The notes: generated by a model from the letters alone, not told the origin. Shown: positions 7,863 through 17,478, counted from the first letter of the stretch. The stretch: DNA of 64,000 bases from Granulosicoccus sp964390335 (GCA_964390335.1 CAYMHU010000019.1:5112-69111); one strand, 5' to 3'. A program made the numbers and translations.

Positions 7863-10800
7863 GATCGTTGCTTTTGCCCTTCTTCATCCAGCCAGACCGT
7901 ACTGCTTATGGTGGCTTTAATGGTTTTACCGTTGGCTAGCGGAAAAAATACGGCTTCGCCCATTCGATTTATGCCATCACGAATCACACCCATTGCGATG
8001 CTGCGACCAAGGTTCGCACTGTAGTAGCTTGACGTCACATGACCTACCATTGTCATGGGAATAGCTTCATCAGGGTTGCGGACCGCTTGCGCGCCTTCCG
8101 GTAATACAACTTCCGGATTCTCAGTTTTTAATCCAACCAATTGCTTTCGATTAGGTCGCAGACAATCCTCTCGGACCATGCCGCGTTTCCCTATGTAGCT
8201 AAACGGTTTTTTATTATTGACAGCCCACGCATGATTCATATCGATTGGTGTGATGGAGCCGTCGGTGTCTTGCCCAACAATAACGAAGCCTTTCTCGGCA
8301 CGCAGTATGTGCATGGACTCGGTACCATAAGGCGTTAAATTATAGTCAGCACCTTTATCGAACAGCGCCTCCCACACATGCATACCGTATTGCGCAGGTA
8401 CGTTAATTTCAAAAGATAACTCACCGGTAAACGAAATTCTGAATACCCGTGCTGGCACACCTGCCACGTTACCCATACGCCAGTCCATAAATTTAAACTG
8501 GTCCGGGTTTAAGTCGATATCGCAACCCACAGATTCTAATAGTGCGCGGCTTGAAGGACCAGCAATGGTCATTGTTGCCCAGTGATCTGTAACGCTTGTA
8601 AAAAACACATCCAACTCTGGCCATTCGGTTTGATGATAAATCTCAAGCCATGACAACACGTGCGCAGCGCCACCGGTGGTTGTGGTCATTAAAAAGTGAT
8701 CATCGGCTAAGCACGACGTAACACCATCATCCATAACCATGCCGTCTTCGCCACACATTAAGCCATATCGACAACGACCCACTTCAAGTTTGGCCCAGGC
8801 ATTGGTGTATACACGCCCTAAAAACTCACGCGCATCTTTACCTTGGATATCTATTTTGCCGAGCGTGGATGCGTCAAGTATCCCTACCCCTTCCCGCGTG
8901 GCTTTACACTCGCGATCTAGCGTTTGTTGCATGGTTTCGCCGGCGTGCGGAAAATACCAAGGGCGTTTCCATTGACCTACATCTTCAAACTTAGCACCGT
9001 TTTCTACATGCCAGCGGTGCATCGGCGTAAAGCGTTTCGGGTCAAACAAGTGGCCAACATGCGCTCCGGCAACCGCGCCAAAGGTTACCGGCGTGTAGTT
9101 GGGTCGAAACACAGTAGTACCTGTTTCAGGTATGGTTTGATCAAGTGTTTTCGCCACTATAGCCATACCATTCACATTGCCGGTTTTACCTTGATCGGTA
9201 CCAAAGCCCATGGCGGTATAACGCTTAACGTGCTCTATAGATTCAAAGCCTTCACGCGTGGACATCTGAATGCCAGCAGCGGTCACATCATTTTGAAAAT
9301 CCACAAATTGTTTCGGAGCGCGACTAGGCGCATTTGTATGCGGCACCAAAAACATGGACATTGCTGGCGCTGTATTGAGCGTTTCGTGTGCGGGTATCGA
9401 CGTTGAAGGAGCGGCCTCATTTATAGACAATGACTTTATCGCCTGTAAACCAGCATCAATACCACTTTGCATACATGCCTGCAAGGTTTGAGCACCAGCG
9501 ACCATACCGGCATAGTGACGCTTCTCGTGGGTGTCGCCAGGAACAAAGCCAATGATATCGTCACGCCAAACAGGGCGACTACCGGTGTGACACGACAAGT
9601 GCACAGCCGGACTCCAACCACCTGAGGTGGCGACCGTATCGCAAGTTAGTCGCATGGGTTCACTGGTGACGAACGTGCCTTCCGCATTGATAGCACACAC
9701 CATAGCCGAGTCAACTCGAGTATCACCGTTCACCTCTGTTATTGCCGAGCCGGTAATGACACTAATACCGCGGCGCTTGGCTTCAACGGTGACATCACCA
9801 TCAGGGTTTGCTCTGGTATCCACAATAGCCACCACTTCACGACCGGCGTCGTGCCAATCCAATGCAGCTTGGTAACCACTGTCGTTACTGGTCATAACAA
9901 CAAGCGTTGATCCCGGAATAACTGCATAGCGCTGAATGTAGTGAGACACCGCAGAACACACCATACAACCCGGGATATCGTTATTACCAAATACCAGCGG
10001 CCGCTCGTGCGCTCCGGTTGCCAGAATAACTTCGGTTGCGCGGACTTTATGTATACGCTCGCGTGACATATTCTCGGGTGCAAGATCGCCAAGGTGGTGC
10101 GTGCGGCGCTCGTTTATTGTTAAAAAATTATGATCATGCAAGCCGGTGACTACGGAGCGTGATAAACAAATCACATTCGGGTTCGCGTGCAGCTCGGCGA
10201 CCATACCTGCAACCCACTCCAAGGCTGGTTTATTGTCGATAGAGGTGTTGCTATACAAAAGCGCGCCACCCATTTCAGCTTGCTCATCGGCTATCAACAC
10301 TCTGACACCCGCTTGCGCTGCTGTGCGTGCAGCTAATAGTCCTGCAACGCCACCGCCAACGACCATGACATCCACATGGTGATGCATGTGATCGTACGTA
10401 TCGGGGTCTCGCCTTTTAGGTGCGCGGCCAAGTCCCGCCGCTTTTCTTATAAAGTGCTCGTAGGTTTTCCACATGAACGCTGGGAACATAAACGTTTTGT
10501 AGTAAAAACCGGGCGCCATAATGTGACCACCGATTTTGCCAACCCAACTCATGACATCCGTGTTGACGTTTGGCCATCCGTTGACTGATCGACCAATCAA
10601 ACCATCGTACAATGCTTGTTCGGTTGCGCGAACATTGGGTACCTGCGTGGCTTCGGTTGAACCTATCTGCACAATGGCATTAGGCTCTTCGACGCCAGCG
10701 GTCATGATGCCGCGTGGCCGCGAGTATTTAAAACTGCGACCAACCACGTCTACACCGTTAGCCAGCAATGCCGATGCAAGCGTGTCGCCCTCGTAACCAC

Positions 10801-10921
10801 GGTAGTATTGATTGTTAAACCGAAACGTGCACTGTTTGTTGCGATTAATTCGGCCGCCAGTGGGCAGGCGGTTTTTCTGCGTAAAACGCGCGCCGAGATA
10901 ACTATCCATTACTTGAGTCAT
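7859..10921 (-). CDS. soxA: Sarcosine oxidase alpha subunit
   Basis: 1020 residues, the usual length for the family. In order: an N-terminal 2Fe-2S-like domain without cluster cysteines (FNNQYYRGYEGDTLASALLANG), then a FAD/NAD-binding pyridine nucleotide-disulfide oxidoreductase domain (VDVMVVGGGVAGLLAARTAAQAG and ATGAHERPLVFGNNDIPG). The C-terminal half is an aminomethyltransferase (GcvT) domain that binds tetrahydrofolate (REGVGILDASTLGKIDIQG, LRAEKGFVIVGQDTDG). The start overlaps the end of soxD by 20 bases, and an alternative Met lies four codons in. It acts in the cytoplasm with soxB, soxD and soxG in N-methyl-glycine catabolism. Confidence 0.95.
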   Translation of the reverse strand: MTQVMDSYLGARFTQKNRLPTGGRINRNKQCTFRFNNQYYRGYEGDTLASALLANGVDVVGRSFKYSRPRGIMTAGVEEPNAIVQIGSTEATQVPNVRATEQALYDGLIGRSVNGWPNVNTDVMSWVGKIGGHIMAPGFYYKTFMFPAFMWKTYEHFIRKAAGLGRAPKRRDPDTYDHMHHHVDVMVVGGGVAGLLAARTAAQAGVRVLIADEQAEMGGALLYSNTSIDNKPALEWVAGMVAELHANPNVICLSRSVVTGLHDHNFLTINERRTHHLGDLAPENMSRERIHKVRATEVILATGAHERPLVFGNNDIPGCMVCSAVSHYIQRYAVIPGSTLVVMTSNDSGYQAALDWHDAGREVVAIVDTRANPDGDVTVEAKRRGISVITGSAITEVNGDTRVDSAMVCAINAEGTFVTSEPMRLTCDTVATSGGWSPAVHLSCHTGSRPVWRDDIIGFVPGDTHEKRHYAGMVAGAQTLQACMQSGIDAGLQAIKSLSINEAAPSTSIPAHETLNTAPAMSMFLVPHTNAPSRAPKQFVDFQNDVTAAGIQMSTREGFESIEHVKRYTAMGFGTDQGKTGNVNGMAIVAKTLDQTIPETGTTVFRPNYTPVTFGAVAGAHVGHLFDPKRFTPMHRWHVENGAKFEDVGQWKRPWYFPHAGETMQQTLDRECKATREGVGILDASTLGKIDIQGKDAREFLGRVYTNAWAKLEVGRCRYGLMCGEDGMVMDDGVTSCLADDHFLMTTTTGGAAHVLSWLEIYHQTEWPELDVFFTSVTDHWATMTIAGPSSRALLESVGCDIDLNPDQFKFMDWRMGNVAGVPARVFRISFTGELSFEINVPAQYGMHVWEALFDKGADYNLTPYGTESMHILRAEKGFVIVGQDTDGSITPIDMNHAWAVNNKKPFSYIGKRGMVREDCLRPNRKQLVGLKTENPEVVLPEGAQAVRNPDEAIPMTMVGHVTSSYYSANLGRSIAMGVIRDGINRMGEAVFFPLANGKTIKATISSTVWLDEEGQKQRS

Positions 10922-11201
10922 CCGCTACGGTTTGTGGTTTTTCACCAATTTTATAGGTTTCATGTATTTCGTAAGTCACCGTGTCGCGCGTTATATTAAA
11001 AAACTTGCGACAGCCGGCCGTGTGCTGCCATAACTCGTGATGGATACCGCGCGGATTTTTTCGAAAGTACAGGAAGTCACCCCATTCTTTATCGGTGCAG
11101 TTATCCGGGTCGAGTGGTCGCGGCAGATGAGCTTGCCCACTGGCATGAAACTCCTCTTCTTCACGATACTCCTCACAATAAGGACAATAAATTAAAAACA
11201 T
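10902..11201 (-). CDS. soxD: Sarcosine oxidase delta subunit
   Basis: 99 residues from the Met at 11201 (MFLIYCPYC), the family's usual start; an upstream Met at 11249 would lie inside soxB and adds 16 unrelated residues. The zinc-binding pattern is visible: CPYCEEYREEEEFH near the start and a further Cys in GCRKFFNITRDTVTYEI. RPLDPDNCTDKEWGDFLYFRKNPRG is the signature stretch of SoxD. It lies between soxB and soxA and overlaps the latter, as in other soxBDAG operons. Confidence 0.93.
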   Translation of the reverse strand: MFLIYCPYCEEYREEEEFHASGQAHLPRPLDPDNCTDKEWGDFLYFRKNPRGIHHELWQHTAGCRKFFNITRDTVTYEIHETYKIGEKPQTVADDSSNG

Positions 11202-11217
11202 AACCTGAGTATCCGAG

Positions 11218-12471
11218 TTAGTGAGCAACGCCTGCCGCACCGTGTTCATCGATCAGTGCACCATCGTAAAATCGAAACATACTGAATGGTTTCGCGAGTT
11301 TATTAGCCCGGCCGTGAGCTAACATATCGGCAAACACATGACCGCTACCGGGCGTGGCCTTAAAGCCGCCGGTACCCCAACCACAATTAAAAAACAAATT
11401 ATCTACCGGTGTATCTGAAATAATCGGACACGCATCGGGCGTAGTATCAACAATACCGCCCCATTGTCTATTCATGTGTACGCGACTCACAATCGGAAAC
11501 AATTCCAGTATGGCATGCACGGTGTGTTCGATGACTGGATAGGATCCGCGTTGCCCATAACCAACAAAACCATCAATACCAGCACCAATGACTAAATCGC
11601 CTTTATCCGATTGAGACATATACCCGTGCACAGCATTAGACATAACAACGGTGTCTAAAATGGGCTTGATGGGTTCGGACACAAACGCTTGCAAGGGGTG
11701 CGATTCAATCGGCAGTTCAAACCCAGCCATTTTGGCCAACACGCCGGAGTTACCAGCCGCTACACAACCGATACGACCGGCTTTAATTAGTCCATGTTGT
11801 TTTGTTTGCACGCCAATCGCGGTACCGTCTTCAACAACGATATCGCTAACCTCGCATTGTTGAATAATATCAACCCCCAGTTGATCGGCCGCCCGGGCAT
11901 AGCCCCAGGCAACTGCATCGTGTCGGGCAACACCTGCGCGTGGTTGCCACGAGGCACCCAGCACCGGATAACGCGTGCTTCCAGAGCAATCCATAATGGG
12001 CACAATTTCTTTGCATTGCTTTGCATCGAGCACCTCGCCATCAATTCCATTGAGCCGATTGGCGTTAACGCGACGCTCAATATCTCGCATGTCTTGCAGG
12101 GTGTGACCTAAGTTCATAACGCCGCGTTGCGAAAACATCACGTTGTAATTTAGATCTTGCGATAAACCTTCCCACAGCTGCATAGCATGCTCATACAAAT
12201 GCGCTGCTTCATCCCACAAATAATTGGAACGTACGATAGTCGTATTGCGCCCCGTATTACCGCCACCAAGCCAGCCTTTTTCCAATAGCGCAATGTTGGC
12301 TTTGTTATGCACTTTTGCCAAATAATAGGCCGTTGCCAAACCATGCCCGCCACCACCTACAACGATAAAGTCGTAGTGTGGTTTAGGCTTTGGGTTTCGC
12401 CACATGCGCTGCCAATCTTCCTGATGACGCAGGGCGTGCTTAACGAGGCCGATTCCTGAGAAACGATTCAT
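11218..12471 (-). CDS. soxB: Sarcosine oxidase beta subunit
   Basis: 417 residues from the Met at 12471 (MNRFSGIGLVKHALRHQEDW), which fits the family N-terminus; the frame extends to 12504 but those 11 residues look unrelated. The FAD-binding Rossmann motif is DFIVVGGGGHGLATAYYLAK. Further family signatures are GGNTGRNTTIVRSNY and the C-terminal NCGWGTGGFKATPGSG. This DAO-type subunit carries the covalent FMN and non-covalent FAD site where sarcosine is oxidised. It is the first gene of the soxBDAG operon, divergent from the BKACE gene across a 200-base spacer that should hold both promoters. Confidence 0.94.
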   Translation of the reverse strand: MNRFSGIGLVKHALRHQEDWQRMWRNPKPKPHYDFIVVGGGGHGLATAYYLAKVHNKANIALLEKGWLGGGNTGRNTTIVRSNYLWDEAAHLYEHAMQLWEGLSQDLNYNVMFSQRGVMNLGHTLQDMRDIERRVNANRLNGIDGEVLDAKQCKEIVPIMDCSGSTRYPVLGASWQPRAGVARHDAVAWGYARAADQLGVDIIQQCEVSDIVVEDGTAIGVQTKQHGLIKAGRIGCVAAGNSGVLAKMAGFELPIESHPLQAFVSEPIKPILDTVVMSNAVHGYMSQSDKGDLVIGAGIDGFVGYGQRGSYPVIEHTVHAILELFPIVSRVHMNRQWGGIVDTTPDACPIISDTPVDNLFFNCGWGTGGFKATPGSGHVFADMLAHGRANKLAKPFSMFRFYDGALIDEHGAAGVAH

Positions 12472-12706
12472 ATTTAATATATTCACGCTGTTATTTTGCG
12501 GCAATTTCTATCCGCACGAATGGAAAATTACGAATCCCAATAGTCTAGCAGCGTCAAGGTGGAATACTTAATGCCGAGACTGCGTACCACGAGGGGCATG
12601 ACACTAAAAATAGCACCAAAAATAGCGCCTAAGCACCTGTGCTATCGCGCAAAACTCGCTTACTATCTGTACTCAGGCCACAATGCCCGTCAACCAGTAG
12701 ATTGCC

Positions 12707-13528
12707 ATGCAACCAAGCCCCATAATGATCGCGCCAACCGGCGCCAGATTAACGCGCAAAGACCACCCTGCCGTGCCCATCTCTGCGGAGCAGTCGATCG
12801 ACTGTGCTTTGCGGTGCAGAGAGGCAGGTGCGCATGCTCTGCATGCGCACGTGCGTGATGCGCGGCACGAGCACTGCCTGAGCGTGTCTCAGTACACCGA
12901 GCTATTGTCGCTTGCGGCCAACAAGTTAGGGGACGACTTCCCAGTACAAGTCACCACCGAGGCTTTTGGCAAATACGAAGCCAGCGACCAAATTGATTTA
13001 CTCAAGCAACTGCGCCCTCGCTTTGCCAGCGTGGCTGTGCGTGAAATTATCAGGCAACCCACTGATGAAACGGTTGCCAGTCAATTTTACACGTGGTGCA
13101 CTAAAGAACGCATTGGTATACAGCATATTTTGTACAGCGAAACCGATCTTACGCAATTTTTAGAATACAAATCCCGCGGCATTATTCCGGCAAGTAACCA
13201 AGCAGTAATCATGGTACTCGGACGCTACACCGATTCGATGGTTGCCGATGTTGACAGTGCTGATACAGTTATTGACGCGCTGAACCACAACCAACTCAAC
13301 TGGATGATGTGCGCGTTCGGCATTACAGAAACCGCGTGTTTACAAAAAGCAGCTTTATCCGGTGGCGCCATTCGGATAGGTTTTGAAAATAACCAACAAA
13401 ATCCTGATGGTAGCATTGCTAAAGACAATGCCGAACGGGTATCAAACATGTGTGCTGTGCTAAAACAAGCGAGTCACAGCAAAGTTGAGTTAGCGCACTT
13501 ACACCGCATCTTGGGTGCAATAGACTAA
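12707..13528 (+). CDS. Beta-keto acid cleavage enzyme (BKACE, DUF849)
   Basis: 273 residues. The N-terminus reads IMIAPTGARLTRKDHPAVP, the BKACE hallmark, followed by the zinc-binding HAHVRD (about residue 47) and VQVTTEAFG. Family members are zinc TIM-barrel enzymes that transfer the acyl group of a 3-keto acid to acetyl-CoA, giving acetoacetate and a new acyl-CoA, or the reverse assignment depending on substrate. The position divergent to soxBDAG hints at a betaine-related substrate, for example dehydrocarnitine in carnitine breakdown, but that is inference. It has no operon partner of its own. Confidence 0.85.
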   Translation: MQPSPIMIAPTGARLTRKDHPAVPISAEQSIDCALRCREAGAHALHAHVRDARHEHCLSVSQYTELLSLAANKLGDDFPVQVTTEAFGKYEASDQIDLLKQLRPRFASVAVREIIRQPTDETVASQFYTWCTKERIGIQHILYSETDLTQFLEYKSRGIIPASNQAVIMVLGRYTDSMVADVDSADTVIDALNHNQLNWMMCAFGITETACLQKAALSGGAIRIGFENNQQNPDGSIAKDNAERVSNMCAVLKQASHSKVELAHLHRILGAID

Positions 13529-13538
13529 CCCGTTTATT

Positions 13539-14438
13539 CTATGCCTGTAAAACGCACCGACGATGTCGCAGTAGTGTCAGCAATAATAGTGCAAACACCG
13601 AATAGCCAAACCCGCCCGCATTCGCACTGATTTGTTGGTCGGAAAACAGTTCGTCAGAATATCGTGTGCTTTGTGTGTGTTGTACATCAGTGCTATACAG
13701 ATGCGCTATTGATTGTAAATCACCGTCACTTGGCATAATACGTTGTCCGATTTTATGAGTATTCGCATCCAAGGTGACAATTGTTGGCAATCCATTTTTC
13801 GAAAAAAAAAGCTCGCCATAATGCATAATTGAATTGTAGTCATATGGGCGAACATCCGTTCTAGCTGTACTGGACACTTTAAAGTTGTCCATTTTATCCG
13901 CATCAATATTGCGCCAATTAACATGTATATACTGATCACGGTCGGCACGTGTGTGTTCGTGCTCCAGTCCCAGTGCATGACCAATTTCATGCATAAGACT
14001 ACCAACGCTACACGACGGAGCTATCCAAATATTTTGTGCACCTCCCTGACGACCAACCCATGATGCACAACCGGAGGCTGGCTTGAAATGCACATAGTCA
14101 TCGGGCAGTTCATGTAAATAGGGGCTCACTTCAATTAAAGTGATGCCTGGCACTTCATTCCAGCGGCGTATCGCACGCTCGATGTTGTTAACAACAAACG
14201 ATTGTAATTCAGGATCAATGTAGTAAGGCACTACACCATTTTCCCAAGTTCGAATAATTTGGACGGCACCATCATTGCGCTTTCGCAACGACGGAATCAC
14301 AAACGAATCGTTTTGACCGAGACTCTCATCAGCCTGCAACTGAAGCACAACAGACTGATCGCTGGCAACCGAACCGACGCTGTATGTGAGAAGAATCAAC
14401 AGCCCAGTCAGGCGCAGCTTATCCTTAAGTGTATGCAT
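13539..14438 (-). CDS. Astacin-like (M12A) secreted metalloprotease with GlyGly-CTERM
   Basis: 299 residues from the ATG at 14438, chosen because AGAGGATGG stands just before it on the minus strand; an in-frame Met at 14453 lacks such a site. Order: signal peptide (LRLTGLLILLTYSVGSVAS), pro-region, then the astacin catalytic site HEIGHALGLEHEH and the Met-turn SIMHYG. The end has GG, a hydrophobic helix (YSVFALLLLTLL) and RHRR, the layout of GlyGly-CTERM sorting tails processed by rhombosortase after type II secretion. It is expected at the cell surface or outside the cell, degrading proteins. It converges with the BKACE gene, 10 bases apart. Confidence 0.85.
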   Translation of the reverse strand: MHTLKDKLRLTGLLILLTYSVGSVASDQSVVLQLQADESLGQNDSFVIPSLRKRNDGAVQIIRTWENGVVPYYIDPELQSFVVNNIERAIRRWNEVPGITLIEVSPYLHELPDDYVHFKPASGCASWVGRQGGAQNIWIAPSCSVGSLMHEIGHALGLEHEHTRADRDQYIHVNWRNIDADKMDNFKVSSTARTDVRPYDYNSIMHYGELFFSKNGLPTIVTLDANTHKIGQRIMPSDGDLQSIAHLYSTDVQHTQSTRYSDELFSDQQISANAGGFGYSVFALLLLTLLRHRRCVLQA

Positions 14439-14861
14439 TACCATCCTCTTCATGGGAAGTTGTTGTAATACGGATTGGGTACCTGAGCTTCTTTGAGCCC
14501 TTCGAGCTATCTGTGTAGCCCTTTCTTAATGTGGTGCTTTCCCGCTCCTTCCGACCAGTAACGGGCAAGCGCATACCCGTCTAAAATTTGAGCAGTAAAA
14601 AACTGAACAGCGATGGCAAAAAATTATGTGTCACAAGTGTTAAACGTTAATCCGAACACACGACCACGCTCGTTGGAGCGAGATTAAAGCGTAAATCGTG
14701 AACAGTGCACGGCTTGGCAAATTTGCGCAAAAAGCGCCTTTTTAGCCATTTCGCCCAACACTTTGCCGTTCGGTTCCAGTCACGGTACAGTAGCGCTATC
14801 CTATGGCGCAGAGTCTGCATAACCAGACAAGCTTTCAGGTGAGCAATAATGCAACAGCCCT
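14439..14861. other. Gene-free stretch of about 420 bases
   Basis: No convincing gene. It should hold the promoter of the protease gene near 14440-14520. A weak inverted repeat (ACGGG and CCCGT around 14557-14580) and a GCGC-AAAAA-GCGC element followed by CTTTTTA (about 14723-14743) are seen, neither convincing as a strong terminator. A GGTGAG ribosome site at 14838-14843 precedes an ATG at 14849 that opens only seven codons, discussed with the next gene. Confidence 0.4.
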
Positions 14862-15440
14862 TTGGCTTATGAACGACTACAGGAATCGGTAACCATCGCA
14901 CGCAAAGCCAAAATTAAGGGCCGACAGGTTCAGCATCAGCCCAAACGGCAGACATCGCCTACCGGCAAGCTGCACAAGCCTCGCTCGCTCGATGGTCGCT
15001 CAAAGGTGTCTGCCGGCTCAGTGGCCAATACCAGTTTTAGCGCAGCCGATTCGCAAGCTACACCGAGCAGCAGCCCCGCAACAACCAAGCTAGAAGCTCC
15101 GCAAAGCAACCCAGCACCCGACGCCGAATTGCCCCTTACAGCGAGCAACAACCCCAATAGCAAAGATGTTAGACCAGCTTTGACACCAGAACAGGAGCAC
15201 AGGAGACAAACGTTGCAGAGCATGTTGGCAACGTCCAATGCTCGCTACCAGCAAGCCATTCGTAAACGAGGACCAGTGTTTGCCGCTGGCATCAGCGTAA
15301 AAATAAACACCCCGTCTTTGTTTGGTCAAATAGCGGTCGTGCTCGATGCCGATTATATCGAAAGTCGGGCATTACTCTCTGTGCCAAACCATGAAGAACC
15401 ACTTTGGCTGCCGTTCACAGATCTTGGGTTACCGGATTAG
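14862..15440 (+). CDS. Hypothetical basic, Pro/Ser/Ala-rich protein
   Basis: 192 residues from a TTG. The first 40 residues are basic (ARKAKIKGRQVQHQPKRQ). Residues about 45-100 are low-complexity Ser/Ala/Pro/Asn. The last 80 form a folded-looking part (RRQTLQSMLATSNARYQQAIRK, FAAGISVKINTPSLFGQIAVVLDADY). No family recognised. The start is doubtful: a good ribosome site and ATG at 14849 run in another frame for seven codons (MQQPFGL-stop), so a one-base frameshift or sequencing error near CCCTTT could have separated the true start from this frame. Confidence 0.5.
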   Translation: MAYERLQESVTIARKAKIKGRQVQHQPKRQTSPTGKLHKPRSLDGRSKVSAGSVANTSFSAADSQATPSSSPATTKLEAPQSNPAPDAELPLTASNNPNSKDVRPALTPEQEHRRQTLQSMLATSNARYQQAIRKRGPVFAAGISVKINTPSLFGQIAVVLDADYIESRALLSVPNHEEPLWLPFTDLGLPD

Positions 15441-15507
15441 TCTCGTGATAGTGCAACACGTCTTTGTGGACTAAACTGTAAACAACGACTCAACAACCAA
15501 CCACCCT

Positions 15508-17364
15508 ATGTACAGTTGGATAAAAAGCCTGTTTGACGCAGACAATCGCGTTAGCCTAAAAACGATTTTTAGTATCGATCTGCGTTCGCTCGCGCTTATG
15601 CGCGTTCTGTTATCCCTGCTTATCCTGATCGACCTGGCTCTTAGAGCGCGCGACATTAGCGTTTTCTACACTGACGCTGGTCTCGTACCCCGAAAAACCT
15701 GGCTTGAAATCAATCACAAGTTTCATTTGTCATTGCATGCGGCATCAGGCGACCTGTGGTGGCAAGTGTTGTTATTTTGTTTTGCAGCCGTGTTTGCTGT
15801 GGGCTTACTAGTCGGTTATCGCACCAAACTCATGACCGTATTGTCGTGGGTGTTGCTGGCATCGCTGCTCAATCGCAACGAAGTTATCTTACAAGGTGGT
15901 GATTTGCTGCTGGTTATCATGTGCTTCTGGACAATGTTCTTACCTCTGGGTGCGAAATGGTCGGTGGACGCAGCACTACAACCGGAACTCAAAAACAACC
16001 CTAACCACATCCGATTTGAACCCAGTAAACCTCAGCTGTATTTTTCGGTTGCGACCATTGCGGTCATATTGCAGGTACTGTATTTGTACTTCTTTACTGC
16101 CTTACTCAAAACCGGGGATGCATGGCGCTTCCCGTTTGAAGCCGCTCACTACACGCTTAACATCCAACATTTTGCTACGCCCATAGCAATGTGGTTTAAA
16201 ACTCTAGGGCCGCTGTTGCCTTTAGGTGCGGCGTACGTTATCGCGGTTGAATTTATCGCACCTATCATGGTGTTGCTGCCGTTTGGTTGGCCGTGGATCC
16301 GCATTGTGGGATTACTTCTACTGACGTCGCTGCATGTTGCATTCATGTTGTTGCTACACATTGGTCTGTTCCCGTTTATCGACTATATGTCGCTCACCGT
16401 ACTCATTCCATCCATTGTTTGGATCTGGTTTGCACGGAAACGCGCAAATTCTAAAAGTGCCAACGTAACTCTGTACTACGATGAAGATTGCGGTTTTTGT
16501 CTTAAGATGTGTTTAATTCTGCGTGAGCTATTACTACCCGACGGGGTAAAAATCTTACGCGCGCAATCTTACACTGCTATTTACGAGATCATGGAACGTG
16601 AAAATTCGTGGGTGATTACGGACGGCACTGGTAGACACTACATACATTGGTCAGCCATGGCTTTCCTATTTCGACAAAGCTTCCTGTTAAAACCAATTGG
16701 CTGGCTTATGATGTTCCCACCCTTTATGTGGATAGGAAATCGGATCTATCACTGGGTTGCAGAAAATCGCGGCACTATGGGAACCATTACAGCAACAACA
16801 CTGCCATTTCGATCAATCAAGCTTAAGCCAACTATGGCAGGACAACTGGTCGCGGCGTTTTTTCTGTATGTAGTGACCGTATTTAATATCTCGACCTTGC
16901 CGGATATGCGCAAGATCAGACCCGACCATGTCGACTTTAGTTCGCGCATTACTCGTATCGATCAAAAGTGGAGCATGTTCGCCCCTATCCCACTCAAATT
17001 TTCAATGTTCCCACAAGTGGAAGGCACGTTGCGCAATGGAGAAAAGATTAATCTGCACCCGTTAACCGATCCCGATCCTGATTGGGAAGCTCCTGATTAT
17101 ATGTATCCCCTGTATCAAAATTATCGCTGGCGCAAGTACTTCGATAGACTGCGCAGTTATCGCAACAACGCGGCAAGAAACGCTTTTGGCCACTACCAAT
17201 GCAAAACCTGGAACACACCTGACCGACCGCGCAACGAGCAGCTCGGTATTCTGACGTTGCATTATGTACGTCTGCACACAAACACGGATGGCTCACCGAA
17301 GAAGCGCGATCGTAAGATGTCCTGGCAACACTGGTGTTACCCTGAATTTAAACCTAAGCGTTAA
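15508..17364 (+). CDS. HTTM domain and DCC thioredoxin-like fusion membrane protein
   Basis: 618 residues. Residues about 15-310 form the HTTM domain, related to vitamin K-dependent gamma-carboxylase, with many membrane helices and the typical start DLRSLALMRVLLSLLILIDL and FYTDAGLVPR. Residues about 320-415 are a DCC (DUF393) domain with YYDEDCGFCLKMC, a CxxC thiol-disulfide motif. A further helix (MAGQLVAAFFLYVVTVFNIS) and a soluble tail with WSMFAPIP follow. HTTM/DCC proteins are inner-membrane and of unproven function, possibly redox or lipid linked. It follows the hypothetical gene at a short distance. Confidence 0.82.
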   Translation: MYSWIKSLFDADNRVSLKTIFSIDLRSLALMRVLLSLLILIDLALRARDISVFYTDAGLVPRKTWLEINHKFHLSLHAASGDLWWQVLLFCFAAVFAVGLLVGYRTKLMTVLSWVLLASLLNRNEVILQGGDLLLVIMCFWTMFLPLGAKWSVDAALQPELKNNPNHIRFEPSKPQLYFSVATIAVILQVLYLYFFTALLKTGDAWRFPFEAAHYTLNIQHFATPIAMWFKTLGPLLPLGAAYVIAVEFIAPIMVLLPFGWPWIRIVGLLLLTSLHVAFMLLLHIGLFPFIDYMSLTVLIPSIVWIWFARKRANSKSANVTLYYDEDCGFCLKMCLILRELLLPDGVKILRAQSYTAIYEIMERENSWVITDGTGRHYIHWSAMAFLFRQSFLLKPIGWLMMFPPFMWIGNRIYHWVAENRGTMGTITATTLPFRSIKLKPTMAGQLVAAFFLYVVTVFNISTLPDMRKIRPDHVDFSSRITRIDQKWSMFAPIPLKFSMFPQVEGTLRNGEKINLHPLTDPDPDWEAPDYMYPLYQNYRWRKYFDRLRSYRNNAARNAFGHYQCKTWNTPDRPRNEQLGILTLHYVRLHTNTDGSPKKRDRKMSWQHWCYPEFKPKR

Positions 17365-17478
17365 TTACTTCACATAATGTATGTGAAACGGGGCTACACT
17401 TAGATTGCGACCAGTGTACTAACGCTATCCCAAGCCGTTAACCCCTGCATAGACGGACTGTTTGACACGGGGTTGGCA

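Noticed and set aside
12559..12858. 99-codon plus-strand frame upstream of and overlapping the BKACE gene
   Set aside because: It overlaps the conserved BKACE N-terminus in another frame and shows no family pattern.
14647..14901. 84-codon minus-strand frame in the spacer before the hypothetical gene
   Set aside because: Composition rich in Arg, Cys and Trp without domain pattern, no ribosome site, and it overlaps the start of the plus-strand gene.
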